A stretch of 64,000 nt of DNA from Numida meleagris (Eukaryota > Chordata > Aves > Galliformes > Numididae). How positions within the stretch are numbered: position 1 is the stretch's first letter; each line of letters starts with the position of its first letter. Position numbers and translations under genes: made by a program. The DNA is taken from assembly GCF_002078875.1 (NCBI RefSeq), contig NC_034438.1:14178183-14242182 (forward strand). The letters run 5' to 3'. This document shows positions 26,490 to 40,168 of this stretch, piece after piece. The notes under the pieces are model-generated. The model was not told the DNA's origin and ran no database searches. It worked only from the letters and a program-made list of their open reading frames with translations.

Positions 26490-26948
26490 CAATTAGGGCA
26501 ACAAAGCTGGTGAAGGGTCTGGAGCACAAGTATTATGAGGAGTGGCTGAGGGAACTGGGATTGTTTAGTCTGGAGAAGAGGAGGCTCATGGGAGACCTTA
26601 TACTCTCTATAATGATCTGAAAGGAGGTTGTAGTGAGGTGGGCCTCTTCTCCCAGGTAATTAGTGACAGGATGAGAGGGAATGGCCTTAAATTGCACAAA
26701 GGGAGGTTCAGGTTGGATATCGGGAAAAATTTAATATCTGAAAGAGTGGCGAAGTATTGGAATGGGCTGCCCAGGGAGGTGCTGGAGTCACTGATGCTGG
26801 AGGTGTTCAAGAAATGCACAGATGTGTCACCTAGGGACAAGGTTTAGTGGGCAATATTGGTGGTGATGGGTTGACGGATGAACAGGACGATTTCAGACAT
26901 CTTTTCCAACCATAATTTTTCTATAATTCTATGATTCTGTGATTCTGA
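26490..26948 (+). mobile_element. CR1 LINE 3' end with octamer tail
   Basis: Plus-strand CR1 starting at AGGGCAACAAAGCTGGTGAA and ending in three ATTCTATG/ATTCTGTG-type units (about 26925-26948). The frame at 26638-26847 reads [18 protein letters not shown] and then [16 protein letters not shown], the CR1 ORF2 C-terminus. Confidence 0.92.
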
Positions 26949-28223
26949 TTAGATTTTTCTGGAAACAGTCAATAATCATACATGGACTAACTGTAGCAGA
27001 ACATGTTTTTGTGTTGATGTATTCTCGCTCCAATTGAATACGAAATTAGGAGGATGAATCCTGCCACAGAATCTAATTTAAGAGTAAAAAACGACACTTC
27101 AAAATAGGAAGTCTTTCTGCATTAGTTTCAAGATCAGTCCCTGAAGCAGCTATGACTGATTGTTGTGAACAGAGATAACCAGTTTCAGCAGAGGCATGGA
27201 TTATGAATGTTGACTCACCAACTTGTGTTGGTAAAGCTTACTAACCTCTAGAGAACTTTATAACCTGAAATGTCTTGAATGCAGTCTTACATAAAATGCA
27301 ACTATTTTTCCATTTCAGAAGTTTATTTTAAAAGTTTGAGTACTAGTTCTTCTTCCTAAAACCCATCATTCCTTCATCAAAAGCTCTTGCTTTAAATTCA
27401 TTATTTTTTCCACCGTATAAACTAGGTGGATCTGAATACTTATAGGAAGAATCTAAAGCATTTGGTTGTTATTAGTGTGGAGATAGCTGACTTACACATG
27501 CAAAGAATTAAAGAAACTTTATAAATGTCCTAGTGATTTTTGTTTTGTTTCAGAGCTATATAGCACGAAACCACATCCTGTAGTACAACATATCTTTTCC
27601 CTTTTTATTTGTACGGTACAGTATCAATTCAGGTTAATAAAACAAAGACAATTATTCTCTATTCCCCATATTTTATTATTTTTATTTAAATATAACATGC
27701 TATACATTGTTGCAAGTGATTTTTGTTTTTCTTTTCTCTTTGAGATCTCTCCTAATTTTTTGCCTTGAGAGTCTGTCTGACAGAGAACAGAGGACATGGT
27801 TGAGGAACTCTGACACTCCGGAAAAAAGGTCTGCAGTTTGCTCCCACCACCAGTGGCTATTACAGTATGTTAATCATGCAGGAATCATTGCTTCCTTCAA
27901 GAACATTTTGTTTTGGTTAATTCTCAGAAATTCATCTCAGAAATGGCTCCTGACTCACTTTGAATAAGATATTTTTCCTGATTTTGGCCTCTGCGCAGCA
28001 TAGTGTTTTGAGCACTATGATAATATTTATGCAAAACCCCTCCCCTGACCATATAAACTGGGTAATTCTGTCAAGAGAACCTCATTTGTACCCTAAATGT
28101 TCTTTAAGTAGTCATCCAATACTGCATTTGCCCAGACTAACGTTGAATGTTCATTGTGGGTGGTCCACTATGTCTTGTCAGTTTTAATTATTGATTACAA
28201 ATTTTTAACAGCATAAACTCACT
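26949..28223. other. Intergenic DNA 3' of FGF10, no element recognised
   Basis: AT-rich unique sequence between a CR1 end and the probable FGF10 3' UTR. Additional TTTATT (minus-strand AATAAA) motifs cluster near 27602-27685 and could be distal polyadenylation signals. Confidence 0.45.
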
Positions 28224-30509
28224 TTTATTATGGTCATTAAGTTTTGATGATCACCTGCAATTACATTTAAAATCTGGAGCTCTTATTTCCCTTTCTACAA
28301 AATCTCATTTGTGAAGAAGCAAGCTGGAGATGAAGTACCATGAAACGTAACATTAGCTATCAGTTAAAACGTTGTGTCCCAAATTACTCTCTGATTTTAA
28401 AAGAGTTGACTTTATTTAAAGACAGGAAATACAGTCTGACCACTTTGTATTTTATGGGAAAGCTATTATTTTTTGTGTTTTTTTTTTTTTAACAGCTAAT
28501 ATTTAAATAACAGATTAAGATTGAAGTGCTGGTTAAACATTGACTTAAATAACTTAGAGAAGATTCCAACAACACCAGCCTTTATAGAGGTTAAACATTC
28601 TCAAAAAGAAACATTAAGCAAGGCTCTCCTTTGTACCAAAATACAGTTTCCAAACAATAAAAATAAAAATGACTTTTTCACAACAAGAAATATTGAAGAT
28701 AAAACTGCATCATCAATATAATCTCAGTTATCACTTAGAAGTATTTAGAACAAAATAATATTATACTACTTCTGTTTCTTACTACAGACACTGCAAAGGC
28801 TTAATTATTTATTTAGTGGAATACAATGTGAAGACAGTGGTACAAATTATCTGATGTACTGTTTCCTATTTATCTGCTCTAACAAAATGAATCTCAATAT
28901 GGTTACATTAATGAGCTATCCAGAGCTCTATAAAATTACAGAGTAAAGCAAAACATAAAACAAACCTTATGTACCTTTAATTCAACAGACTTCATATTAT
29001 GCTTAATTTTGTTATACTGCAGTTGCTCAAGTTAAGCCACGGGACTAGTAACACTTAATAAAAATGTGCTGGATATTATGCATTTGGAGCCTTCAGTGAC
29101 TATGGTGGATATGAACGGCATGCTAAAGCTGGATACCAGCACAGCTTTTTGGTTGGCTCTCAATATATTATATACATGTGAGTAATAATCTCTCATAAAT
29201 GCATGAACATGATTTTGGATTCCCTATCCCTCAGTCCTTACTTAGGTATTGCTCCCACTATATTTCCGTGACTCTACAAGCTGTTAACAAGGACTTGTGC
29301 TGAATGGCCATATTAACTGAATAAGGAGTGCAGGACTGTGTTGCCTTCTCACCTGTCAGAGACCAAATTTAACACTTGGAAATTTCACACTGTTTAATTT
29401 TAACAAAGGCGTTATCAGTGATTTTAACAGGACTGTCCATACCTAAGTTCCAGCCCAATGCTTGCTGCAAAATTCTTACTGATTGCAATGCATTTGATCT
29501 TAATTCCACATTGAAGTCAACATCAGATGAATATACACACAGATGCACTGACACCCAAGTACAGAGGTGGCCCCTTCTCTCAATTTAAAAATAGCAGAAA
29601 GACCCTTTGAAGCAAGTATTTCTTGAAGTTTGTTTTTGAGTGCTAATAAGTAAGAAAACATCTCAAACAAGAAGACACACAATACCATTAATCCAAGCAC
29701 TGCATGTTTGGTCTTTTGCTTAAGTGCAAGACAGGTAAGAAAAAAAAAAGGATTATACACATTAAATTCTGCCTTTAAAGCCTTGTCCATTACCTATTCT
29801 CACAGTACTTACGAGGTTCTGATATTTTAACTTATCAACCCTGTGTGAAGTACTGAGAAAAAGGGAAAACAACAAAGAAGCAAATGAGGAAAACATTTCA
29901 AATCAAAAAAGATATTTAACATCCTATTAAATAAATAACTTAGAGAGAAATAAAAAGGAATGAAGTTAGAACATACAAGCAAACCATACTATTCGTTTTG
30001 TTAGAACAGTTTGATACTACTTTGTTTATATTCCTTAATCCTATCCATTCTTCCACAAGGCTTCTCCAGAAGCATCTTTATTTGTGCATGTGACCCAAAT
30101 GCTTCCAGTAAATGCTTGTACGTCTAACTCTTCATAGGCTTGAATGAGCAATTAAGGTCTTTGATATGAGTTAGTATTCCATAAATAACTTTCCCCACGA
30201 AGATCATTCATTAGATTGTCTCACATTCCTTAAGTTCTGTTGCAGAGAGAAAAAAAAATTGTTCACACTGGCAATGACTTATATCCCCTTTGATTCAGCT
30301 TCTATCTTGCTCTTAAGATAGGACACTGAACTAAATAAAAGTATTTCATTTGCCAGCAATGAGTACAAAAACTTCAGAGGCTTCCCCTGTTCTTTTCAAA
30401 CAAGCAGATGTCTGCACTATTTCTTTGCAATTATTCTTCAAGAAGATTACCAATTATTAGTGACATAAGAGCATTTGGTTCAACTGCACTGATAAAATAG
30501 TTCCTTCAT
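28224..30509 (-). other. FGF10: Probable FGF10 3' UTR and candidate polyadenylation signals
   Basis: The 3' UTR must begin at 30509 on the minus strand; its end cannot be fixed by eye. AATAAA hexamers on the minus strand lie at 30077-30082 (about 430 nt after the stop), 28808-28813 and 28224-28229. The sequence is AT-rich and unique, with no recognised repeat. I cannot say which signal is used; transcript 3'-end data would decide. Confidence 0.35.
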
Positions 30510-30707
30510 CTATGACATTACTACCATCGGAAGAAAGTGAGCTGAAGTGTTTTTCCTTCTTGTTTTCTGTCCCCTCTTTGTGGCTCCCCTTCCATTCAGA
30601 GCAACAAACATTTGCCTTCCATTGTGCTTCCAATTTAAGGATGCATATGTATTGTATCCATTTTCTTCTATTCTTTCCTTCAATTTGCAGTCACTATTAA
30701 ACTCCTT
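30510..30707 (-). CDS. FGF10: Fibroblast growth factor 10, exon 3 (last coding exon, with stop)
   Basis: FGF10 is a secreted heparin-binding ligand of the FGF7/10/22 subfamily. It signals from mesenchyme to epithelium through FGFR2b and is needed for limb-bud and lung outgrowth (established knowledge). On the minus strand an acceptor ending TTCTTTCAACAG at 30708-30709 is followed by 65 codons and a TAG stop at 30510-30512. The exon begins [19 protein letters not shown] and ends [10 protein letters not shown]. It holds the conserved core cysteine (DCK), the NTYAS and NGR strands, and the basic GQKTRRKN segment typical of the heparin-binding region. Length and reading phase equal those of human FGF10 exon 3 (residues 144-208). 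FGF7 is excluded because its equivalent stretch has a different basic segment and C-terminus. The frame is intact, with no sign of decay, so this is the functional gene and not a retrocopy: it is still split by introns. Confidence 0.97.
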   Translation of the reverse strand, partial: KEFNSDCKLKERIEENGYNTYASLNWKHNGRQMFVALNGRGATKRGQKTRRKNTSAHFLPMVVMS

Positions 30708-33700
30708 CTGTTGAAAGAACAAAACAAATACACAATTTCAGAGCAGATATAACATTTCACTGTGTACATACCATTGACATCAAGAGCACTTAGACTGCAA
30801 AAAGTGGAAAAAAGATCAGTGTTGCATAATTACAGCAATAAAATGACTCAATGCATCTACAGTTGAAATGCAACTTCTCTGTAGTGGAATACAACAATAT
30901 TAAATCAAATTCTCAGTAATAAACTCAAAGTATGAGGTACCAATCTTGGAATTATTCATCATACTCCAGTTCTAATAAATACAACGCTTAAATATCTTGA
31001 ACCAGATTATTGATACCAAGTGTTAAAGAAACATTCATGGCATAGGCCTACTTCTTATTGAAAGTAAGATCCTTCACACCACACTGGTAATGAAAAAGGG
31101 CTTTTTTGATGAAAATGAATCACTGTTACACTGTTGTTACAGTGGATGTGAGGCCCATTTACTTTGCTGAAGATGGGCTTAGTCTAAAAAAGATTTATTT
31201 ACTAGCCTTCATGATTCATATACAACCCTATGTGTTATTGAGAAGATATTCAAATAAACTTGAGAGTAATTTTGGGTAGAGTTGTAGGAATTAATGTTTT
31301 CTATTTTTAAAGGAGATCTCGTCGCCATTTAACTAGAAAGGATAAAAATACAAGCACAAGGAGACATACAGAGGGAGACTGCTTTTTTTTCTAGAATGTT
31401 AAATGCACTTTTATATGCTCCTCAATAGAAAAGAGAAGAATGCTTTGTTTTCACAAACAAGTAGTTACTACGTATAAATAAGTTAGATCACAGTAACTCA
31501 TATTCTCAATAGAAATCTTCTGAAAGTAGAATATTCACAATGTAGTTAAACTGCAACCAAAAACTGGCCTTTTGTTTCTTCTGCATTTCAGATAACAAGA
31601 TGCTATTTCATAGCTCAAACAGAAACATATCAGAAACTTGGAGTATGATATATTAATGATGTGTGGTATTCATAGGTTACTTATGAACGAGATGAGAAAT
31701 ACGTCTGAATAATGAAACATTTTTTATGGTACAGATAAGAATTTCAGGGATTTTTTAATTATGATGAAAATCCTTAGATATTCAGCTAAAAAATACAGAA
31801 ATTATCTGCATTAATGAAATGGACATTGTTTGGCTGAATTGCATTGTTTAAAGTGAAATAGGGCAGGGAACAAGAATAATTAAAAAATATATATTTCCAT
31901 TCCTATTAATTTAAATAAAAAAATTAAACTAGTTAATGTTCAATACTTTGATACAGTAGGAATTTTCTGGTCTATTATTAATGTTTTGCTTAGTTGCTGT
32001 TCAGACCAAGGAGCACATGTATTTTCTTAATAGAATTGAACATACTCAAATTCAATTTGTCTCTCAAAACGCTTTTCAATTTTTGTATTAGAAGTAAGTT
32101 AAACAATCACTACTACTGTTTGTATTCATAAGCCTACATAGATATCATTTAACTTTTACTTGCAGTAATAATATGCCACCTCCCATGTCAAGGTATTAAG
32201 AAAGCAGGTGACTATCAATCACATTTCAAAACCACAGTAATTTCTCCTGTCTGCCAGAATGTTATTTTGCTAAATAAATCAAATTATGCACCTTCCTTGT
32301 CTCCCTTGTTCCAACCAGTCAGTCAGATGCCAACGTATCTGATAAACAGACAAAACTGATATACAGAGAAACAGTCTTGACTTGTTTTCCCAGATGCAGA
32401 CCCACACTATAATCCCAACTTTTACTTCTATTCTTAGACAATAGAGAGAGAATAGATGATGATGAGAAATGGCTAAGAAGTATTATTGGCAGGCATCTGA
32501 GTGTTAGCCCAGAACTGCTTTGCTCATTTCAAACAAATTTCAGTATAACCCTGCACCAATGCCTATTGTGCACATGCTTAAGAGTGTTTTTAGAATTTTT
32601 ATTGGTTCTGTTTTTCATATCCATCTGCAAGCTGTCACACTGTAGTAATATGAGTCTTACTGCAAGTCTTGGGAGGATGGGAAAAATAATAACAGAAGCA
32701 TTCTTGAAATCTCTGAAGTATTATGGAATACATTTTGATAAGTCATTATGTTGTGATTTTATGATGTGAATATTGAAAAATTATCTCAGTTGGAATTAAA
32801 AAAAAAGGCTTTCCACATTCGTATCCTCCTGTCAGCACTATTTCTAATACACTGTGAATTACTGAATCTTTTGGCAGCAGTTTCCACCTATGGTACATGA
32901 AAGCTGCTCTGTTTTCTTTCTGTGTGTGTATATGGTTGGCAGGAATTCTCACCATACCAGCAGTGGCTGACAACTTGAGTAGGAAAGCTTATCTGAGGTT
33001 TTGGGATAGTACATCACAGATGACTAAGTTAAACATAGTTAACTGAGACATGCGAATTTACTATGGTGATTTAAACTAGCACCTTTTTTGTATGTCCAGA
33101 AGCGTACCTGTGATCAATGTCGCAATGGAGCTTAACTGACAAAAGGTAACTTTTCCAGCTGCTCAGTATACCCTTACACCTATTAATGTTGCAGGACTGA
33201 CCACTAATCATCATGGATTTTGACTAGTGTAATTTTTGAAATTAAAATCCACATTTATTGGAGCTAAAGAATAATTTCTCTGTTCAGACATTTCTATCCT
33301 TAACGCAATTCTTCAACAGTGCCCAGGAGTTGAGGAAGTCAAAGGTAACCTTATGAACCAGCAGCGACTAGAAACAGTGTGATTGAAAGAAGACAGTTTG
33401 CATAGTTTGTATGAACTAAACCCACCCAAAAGAATTGCTTCTTTACACAGTGGCCAACTGTTCAGGCCCCCATGAGCCTCAGCTGATGCTCTTGTTAGTC
33501 TCAGGCTAGCATTACTTCACTATTTTCAGCAGAGATAGACTTAGCTACATCGCTCTCTTTAAAGCCTACGGATACTTTGAATCCTGAAGTCTGAAGACTG
33601 GCTCATCATCTTTGTAGGTGACATGTATAAGACAAACAACAATATGTAATAACAGAAGAATCTGGTTTCTGTGCCACTGTGTGGATGTGTGCATATAAAC

Positions 33701-34307
33701 TAGAGTTTACTAGCCAGATTTATAGACCACATTGCTTTCTACTAAAAACATTTTGGTAGTAATCTTTTTTTCTAATGGAAAGATCAGTTAACCCAAATTT
33801 ACACAAATGCAAATATACTGACAATTTCCAAATGATACCCAAATTCTTCCCAGTCAAAATATCTGTCTCCCTGTACTGTCTATAAATGTGGGTATCAACT
33901 GCTATAGTCAATCTATAGCTGTCTGCCTTAGAAATCTTCTTGGCATTCACAGTTTGACAATGTGGTGTGCCTGCTCCAGCAGCTGAAGTTTAACAAGATT
34001 TTGGGTACACGTTATCCCTTCAGAATAATACAGCCTAATAAATGTGGTTGTACTGCAGAAAAACAAGGAAATCCAGTCTAAAGGATTACATTTTCTCCAT
34101 CAGCCACTAGTTAGTAAGAAATGTGACTGAAGTAGTGCGCATGATAAATGCCTGCAACAGGGAGCTTGTGGATGTGGGACTGCCAAAGGATGAAATTTTG
34201 ATGAACAGCTCTAGTTAGTACTAATACATGGACACGGTTTTCAGTAGGTAAGAAGGGAAAGAATGCTGACTACTGCCATCTGTTGGGAAGGTAAAAAAAA
34301 TACTTAC
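30708..34307 (-). other. FGF10: FGF10 intron 2
   Basis: A 3.6-kb phase-0 intron with donor GTAAGTA at 34307 and acceptor AACAG at 30708. It is AT-rich. I recognise no CR1, LTR or DNA transposon and no further exon in it. Short open frames here show no family resemblance and are taken as chance. Confidence 0.93.
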
Positions 34308-34411
34308 AGAGCCGTAGACTTTTCCTTTCTTGTTCATAGCTAAATAATAGTTGCTTTTGATGGACTTAACTGCCACAACTCCAATTTCTACAGATGTTAT
34401 CTCCAATATGC
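34308..34411 (-). CDS. FGF10: Fibroblast growth factor 10, exon 2
   Basis: This 104-nt internal exon is bounded by an acceptor (TTTCTATTTCTAG, AG at 34412-34413) and a strong donor GTAAGTA starting at 34307. It starts with two bases (GC) that complete a codon begun in exon 1, most likely AGC serine. It then encodes 34 residues beginning [15 protein letters not shown] and ending KKGKVYGS, in phase with AAG GAG at the start of exon 3. The [12 protein letters not shown] stretch is the FGF core signature around the NYYLAMN strand. Exon length and phase match human FGF10 exon 2 (about residues 109-143). The open frame appears to start at 34406 with TTG, but that is the leucine of ILEI and not an initiation codon. 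Differences from the human protein that I can see are conservative (for example KVYGS where human has KLYGS). Confidence 0.96.
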
Positions 34412-37400
34412 CTAGAAATAGAAATCGAAATATTTAATCACTTCATTAGAGGATCTTCTCACTACAGAATAATAGCAATAAACTTGAACAATATTCCACT
34501 TCTAATATCAGCACCATCTGACCAATAGTCTTCAGCAATACTCTTTTCCAAACCATTGCGAAAACATACACAAATATTGTTTCAATTAACACGTTTCCTT
34601 TGTTAACCCTGCATTTTAAATCCTATAAATACTGAAACAGCTCCATTCTTCTTAGCATAGATTTTACCAAGATTTATCAGGAGAGACGTCTGAACCATAG
34701 CATCAAATTAAATCTATAGCATATGTCAATAGAATGTTAGATTTATCCCAACCTACAAAACCAGTGGTAAACTATTTATTCCTTGTAGGACATTTAGATA
34801 AACTAAATCTCTTGGCTGCGCTGAGCTGATAAATTCATTTTTTGGCAAGTGTGTTGACATCTTGGGATACAGCAAGAGTAACCCTAATGGCCACATTATC
34901 TTCTTTGCCTTTCAGATATCAGAAACATTTTACTTTGTTTGTAATAAATATGATTAAGCTTTGTTTCTTTAAAACAAACTATTTCTGGGATACTGGATGG
35001 CTCAAGGGGCCAGCAATGGGAGACAGAGCTTTTCATCTCTGTATTTTCTGTCCAAGAGCATACTGAGTCAGGAATGGTAGAAGTTAGTATCACTTACATA
35101 GTGAGTGACTTCAGAGGTGTATTTTCAGCTATTATTAGAGCAACTGGATAGCTATATTGTTTTAATACATATGCTTGAATATAGAACAAATACAGTTCCA
35201 ATCAAATAACTTCTAAATGGTTTATTCAGGTAGTTAGTATCCAGGATCCAGAATTTCTACTGATATTGAAGTACTAGTAGTCAGAATACAAGCCCATTTA
35301 ACTCAGTGGTCACAAAGGGGCTACCAGTGGGGAAATTACAGGAAGTGCAAAAGTAATGAGAAATCTTAGAGGAAAATTTCCCAGATGGAGCCAACAAATA
35401 GTATGACCAATAGGTCACTTGGAACAACATCGATGAGTTAAATCACTTAAAAAAGCAAATCTGCAACAATTTCCTCCTAACTATGTCCAATGCTTTTTGT
35501 CTGAGCAGAGAACTAGAAAATTCATGTTTTTTCACTTAAAAATTCCTTATGGCAACCACACCAACAGTATAGCTTGCCATTCAGCACCTTATCTGGAAAT
35601 GCCCTGAAAACTGTACGCAGTCTATGCAGACTGTGAAAGCATGTGAACTTTATTAGACAGCAGAAGCTCTTTCACTGCAATTTTTTTTTTTGAAAAATGA
35701 GAAATCAGCCTGAAAAATCACCCCTGCTAAGGACAGAGTTGATATATACTAAAAAATCTTCACCTATGCTGTGAAAGCGCTGAATATCCACTGACTTTCT
35801 TACAGATGTATGAGAGCAATTCTGCACAAATCCCCTCTCAAGCTTGAAATTGAGTGGATTTGAACCAACAGTGAAGACACGGTTACACATGGCACTGCAA
35901 TTCTGCTACCTGTGAGGGAGTAGGAAAAACAGTTTCCAAACTCATAGGTAGCCAATTCAGTAGCAGCAAATGCCTCTCTTGTATCTGGAGCTGCCTCACT
36001 ACTGCCAAATGGAAAAAGATATGGTTGGTTAGATAAATGAAAACTCTAAACAAAACTTCCATAAGTTACTTCTATGTAATGTTAGCTTGGAATTAGCACA
36101 AGGTCCTTAGATGGAAATAAGATGAACTTTAAATTAGTGGAGTAATCGGGGAAGACCCAGAAGATGCGTGGGTAGAGTCAGTTAAGATTCATATCCTCTT
36201 TTAAGGCTGACTTTATTGTTGCAAAGGAGCTCTGCGTCATTTTCCATATGTAAAATGAAGATAGTTACACTCTCTAATCTCAAGAAAAGTTGTGAGGGTT
36301 CCTTAACTATGTCTAGCTAGCTCATGACAAGCAGACCAGTGAGGGCCAGCCAAGGGCTATTATGATTTTGTTACTTCATAATGTTATGCATTTTCACAGC
36401 AATGAAAAATATAAGTTCCTTTCTTGATTTTCCGCAAGAGAATTAATACAGAGCAGTGGTCCTCAGTATTTATCTCCCGTTGGTTATCCTCTAAAGTAAT
36501 TATGCTCTATAATCAAGCAGAGTTAAATGGAATGCTTTAGGTTATGTGGGTGACAAGCCTTTAGAGAGTAAGAATGTGTTGTGAATACTGGTACAACACT
36601 GTCTTCTTTTTGTGTAAGTAATATGTTTTTAGGACTTTTCCATGCCAAAAAAAAATGAGAAGAATTTAGTCAGAAGAATGTTAGTGCAGAAATTAATATC
36701 TGTACACCCGAATTGTCTAATCAGTAAAACTAGGCTGGTTCCATCTCTAACAACACTAGCAACAATAAAAAGAAAATCTGATAGTGGAAAGATGTGCCAT
36801 TATTATTTGTTATATGTTGAAATGGTTTAAACTAAATTATAGTTTGTCACATTATCCTTGTAACAATAACACCTATTGGATTAACAGACTATTACACATG
36901 TGAAACTTCTGAGAGCAGCTGAAGAAAAACAGTGTTTAAATATGAAACTTGTATTGAATTAATGAATTTTAAAAATTTTGCACTTGAATAACGATGACAC
37001 ATTGCTCTTCAGTACAACACCCAAGATAAAGCAACAGCAGTACTCATAGAATTTATGAAAATATAATGTTTCTTGTAAAGTTTGGTCACAATCTCTTATG
37101 CTATTACATCTTCAATGAGGCAGCAAACAGAAAGTCATGAGGAGCAATCTTACTGTGTTAATATTATAAACCACAGTAACTAACTTGTTTCCACCCTGTT
37201 ATGCTATTAACTGCTGCTAAATGTGGCTGACTACTTCTAAACTATTATCAGTTTGTTCTCATGACCACTGATCCTGGATATATTCTCACTATGTTCCGTG
37301 TATTTGGAAGTTAAAAAATGTTATGTAATTTTCTACTCTTGATCTATTGCCTCTTGGGCAACAGGGATCCTGTTTGCCATGTATCTACCTTGCTGCTATT

Positions 37401-40168
37401 TGCACACCCTGGAGAATTTATGGAGTAACATGCTTATTATAAGCACTCTATTAGCTGTTTCTTAAATTGAAAATTATTCAGCAACATTTACAGATTTTCA
37501 TGGAGGAACTTCTCTCATGAGTTTCACAGAAATCTACTCAAGGCAATGGGAATCTTTTCATAGGTGTCAGTGATGTAGACAAAAATTCCAGAGGTCAACA
37601 TGAGAGCATTAACTCATCTGACACAGATCTCCAAGCAGAAGTGATAAGGAATTTCCAGAACTTTGAAACAGACTGGATTTAAATCAAGCCTCTTTGATGT
37701 AAGGGTGAAAATATGTATTTGATTATTCTTAAGTCATTATTAAATTCAGCAGGAATGTGTAAAGAAAAGCAATGGAGACATACAGTATGAAGCATGAAAC
37801 TGTAGTGTTTTCACCATCTAATGAAACAGACTTCTTTGAGGGCATGCAATTTTCTGTATTCTCCTCACGCTTTCTGTGATAGTCATGCACCATGACTAGG
37901 TTTCTATAGTACTGAAATAAAAAATATAGATAATTTCCATTCTCTTTCAAGAGTAAACACTTTAAAGTTTAATATTCTTCACGTGCTATAGGTTTGGAAG
38001 TAAGAATCTGTATACAGTCATAGACAATATGGCTGAAAGGATGTCGTGGCGAGGGTACTCCTTCGCCTTAAATAGGAAAACTATTGTTGGCAAATGAATT
38101 GTCCTTAGACACCTTTGTAAAATGAGAGGTGATTTATCTACACCATTTACATTAGAATGTTCTTCTGGTATCTGACAGGTTCTTGTTTCAATTTGGGCCC
38201 ATTATTTCTTGTTTAAACTGTAAATTGACAGGAATTTTCTTTTCTTTGCAGAAAACTTTTACACATTCAGAAATCACCACATCTACTTTTCTACCTAACA
38301 ACTTAAGCATTATAAGCAAGTCCAGTTTTTCAGTGCTTTCCTTAAGGCTTTCTGATTTTCCAGACCTTCCAACATTCTGGTTCATGTCCCCACAGCAAGC
38401 TGTAGTGCTCTTACTAATGCCTTACTGGTGTTGAAACAGGAAGAAACATTTCAAATTTCCTGCAACGGATATATGCATTTTCGTACATTTATGCATACTT
38501 CTTTCTTTTTCACAGGAACACGATTCATCTCAATTTGTGATTCACCACTCCTACATAATTGAAGAGAATGCAAGCAGTCCTTCCTTATCATATAATTGTG
38601 AATTTGATTACTCCTAATTAAATTTCATACTCTGCATATACTTCAGTTAAATGGCCTCTTCTTTGTTCTGTCACTTCTCTAATACATCATGGTTTTTGAG
38701 TTCTTATTCAGACCTCCAAAATGCTTGCAACTATTCCATGTTTCTTGGTACCTGGAACTTTTTTGACTATATTTTCAATTATTTCACTTATGTTGTTCAT
38801 AAACTTTAGATACTTTGAAGAGAATCTTGAAGAACCTAATGCCCGTGTTCAGATCAATACTAAATAACTGTTAATTCCTAAAAATGGTTTTCTAGATAAG
38901 ACTTTCACTTAGATTTTGCTGGCAGATCTTGTTTAAGAAATAGCTTTAGATACATTCATTTAAAAAATCCTTCCCAAATGTACAATGTCTAACACTTCTC
39001 TCCTGTACATGAAGATTTTAGCCCATTATTGGTAGGTTTGGTATTACTATTAATTCATTTGGTTAATCATTTCTTAAGTACTTATAATTTAAAAACTACT
39101 TTTCCCTTCCTTTTTCTCAGTACAGGTCTCATCTTCAGGTCTGTTGTTTTTTCCCTTTATAAATATAGTTATTATGTTTAGTACATCTTCACTCACCTTG
39201 GAAGTCATTTTCCTCCTCATGTTTTCAGAATCAATCTTTAGAGGCTTGGCCAACCCACTGAATAGAGAGTTTTTTTTTTCAAGTAAAAACCAAGTAAATC
39301 ACCCAACTTAACTTCATCTTGCTGTTTTTCTATTCTAGTCTATGTCAGTTTCTGTTTGGAGTTCATGTTAGTTTTCTGTGAAGACTGAATCAAAAACAGT
39401 ATTTCAAATACTGTCTAATATATTTCTTGTATCTGATTTTGTGCTCAGCCATTTCCATTGCTAAAAAATATTTGCTGCAACAAAATTAATAAAGTAAATA
39501 ATTTCCATGGTATAATTTTATTTGTAATGAGATTTGATAAAGAGCAATACAAAAAACAGTATTTTTAGGGGGAAAAATCTAGTCAGCAGTTACTCATTTC
39601 TAGTTCCATGTTCTTTAGGAGCGTGGAAAGAAAAATAAAATTATATATTAAAAAAAAAGAGGATGAAAAACCACTGTGGATTCCATTATGGTTTTAAAAC
39701 AGATAGTACGCTATTATTTTACAGCCATTACTCTGTAAACTTTAACAATTATAACTAATCCCCCTTGACCACATCCACTGTAAAAGCATGGCTTTCAATA
39801 TCCAAACCATTTCCAACTCAATATAATTAGAAACATTTTAAATATCAAGCGATGTGCCCTGTAGCCATGCATGTGCTGTATTTACAGGTCCCAAGGGCTA
39901 GAAACATACTCCCAATAGAACCCAAATATATTTAACTTAAATAAACTGTGTTTTTATGGTTTATAAAAGTAATCATTATATAAATGAGAAAGTAACAGAA
40001 AGCTGTCTTGCTGCACACAGAGGGACTGTTTAAAACCAGAAGAAAAAAAAAAACTCCTACATAATTCTGTACCCTAATTCAAAAATGTCTTATGCTAGTA
40101 CAAAAGATATGAAGCAAAAAATTTACAGAATACCCTAGAACTTGTGTGAAATTATGTCAGGCAATTTC

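Noticed and set aside
34221..34307. Continuation of the exon 2 reading frame past YGS
   Set aside because: It reads through the GTAAGTA donor; the phase-perfect join to KEFNSD in exon 3 shows this is intron.
36455..36480. hAT-like terminal motif (CAGTGGTCCTCA)
   Set aside because: No matching inverted end or 8-bp target duplication was found nearby.
38780..38900. Weak similarity to an old CR1 block (CTTGAAGAACCTAATG)
   Set aside because: A single short motif without the neighbouring landmarks in order.
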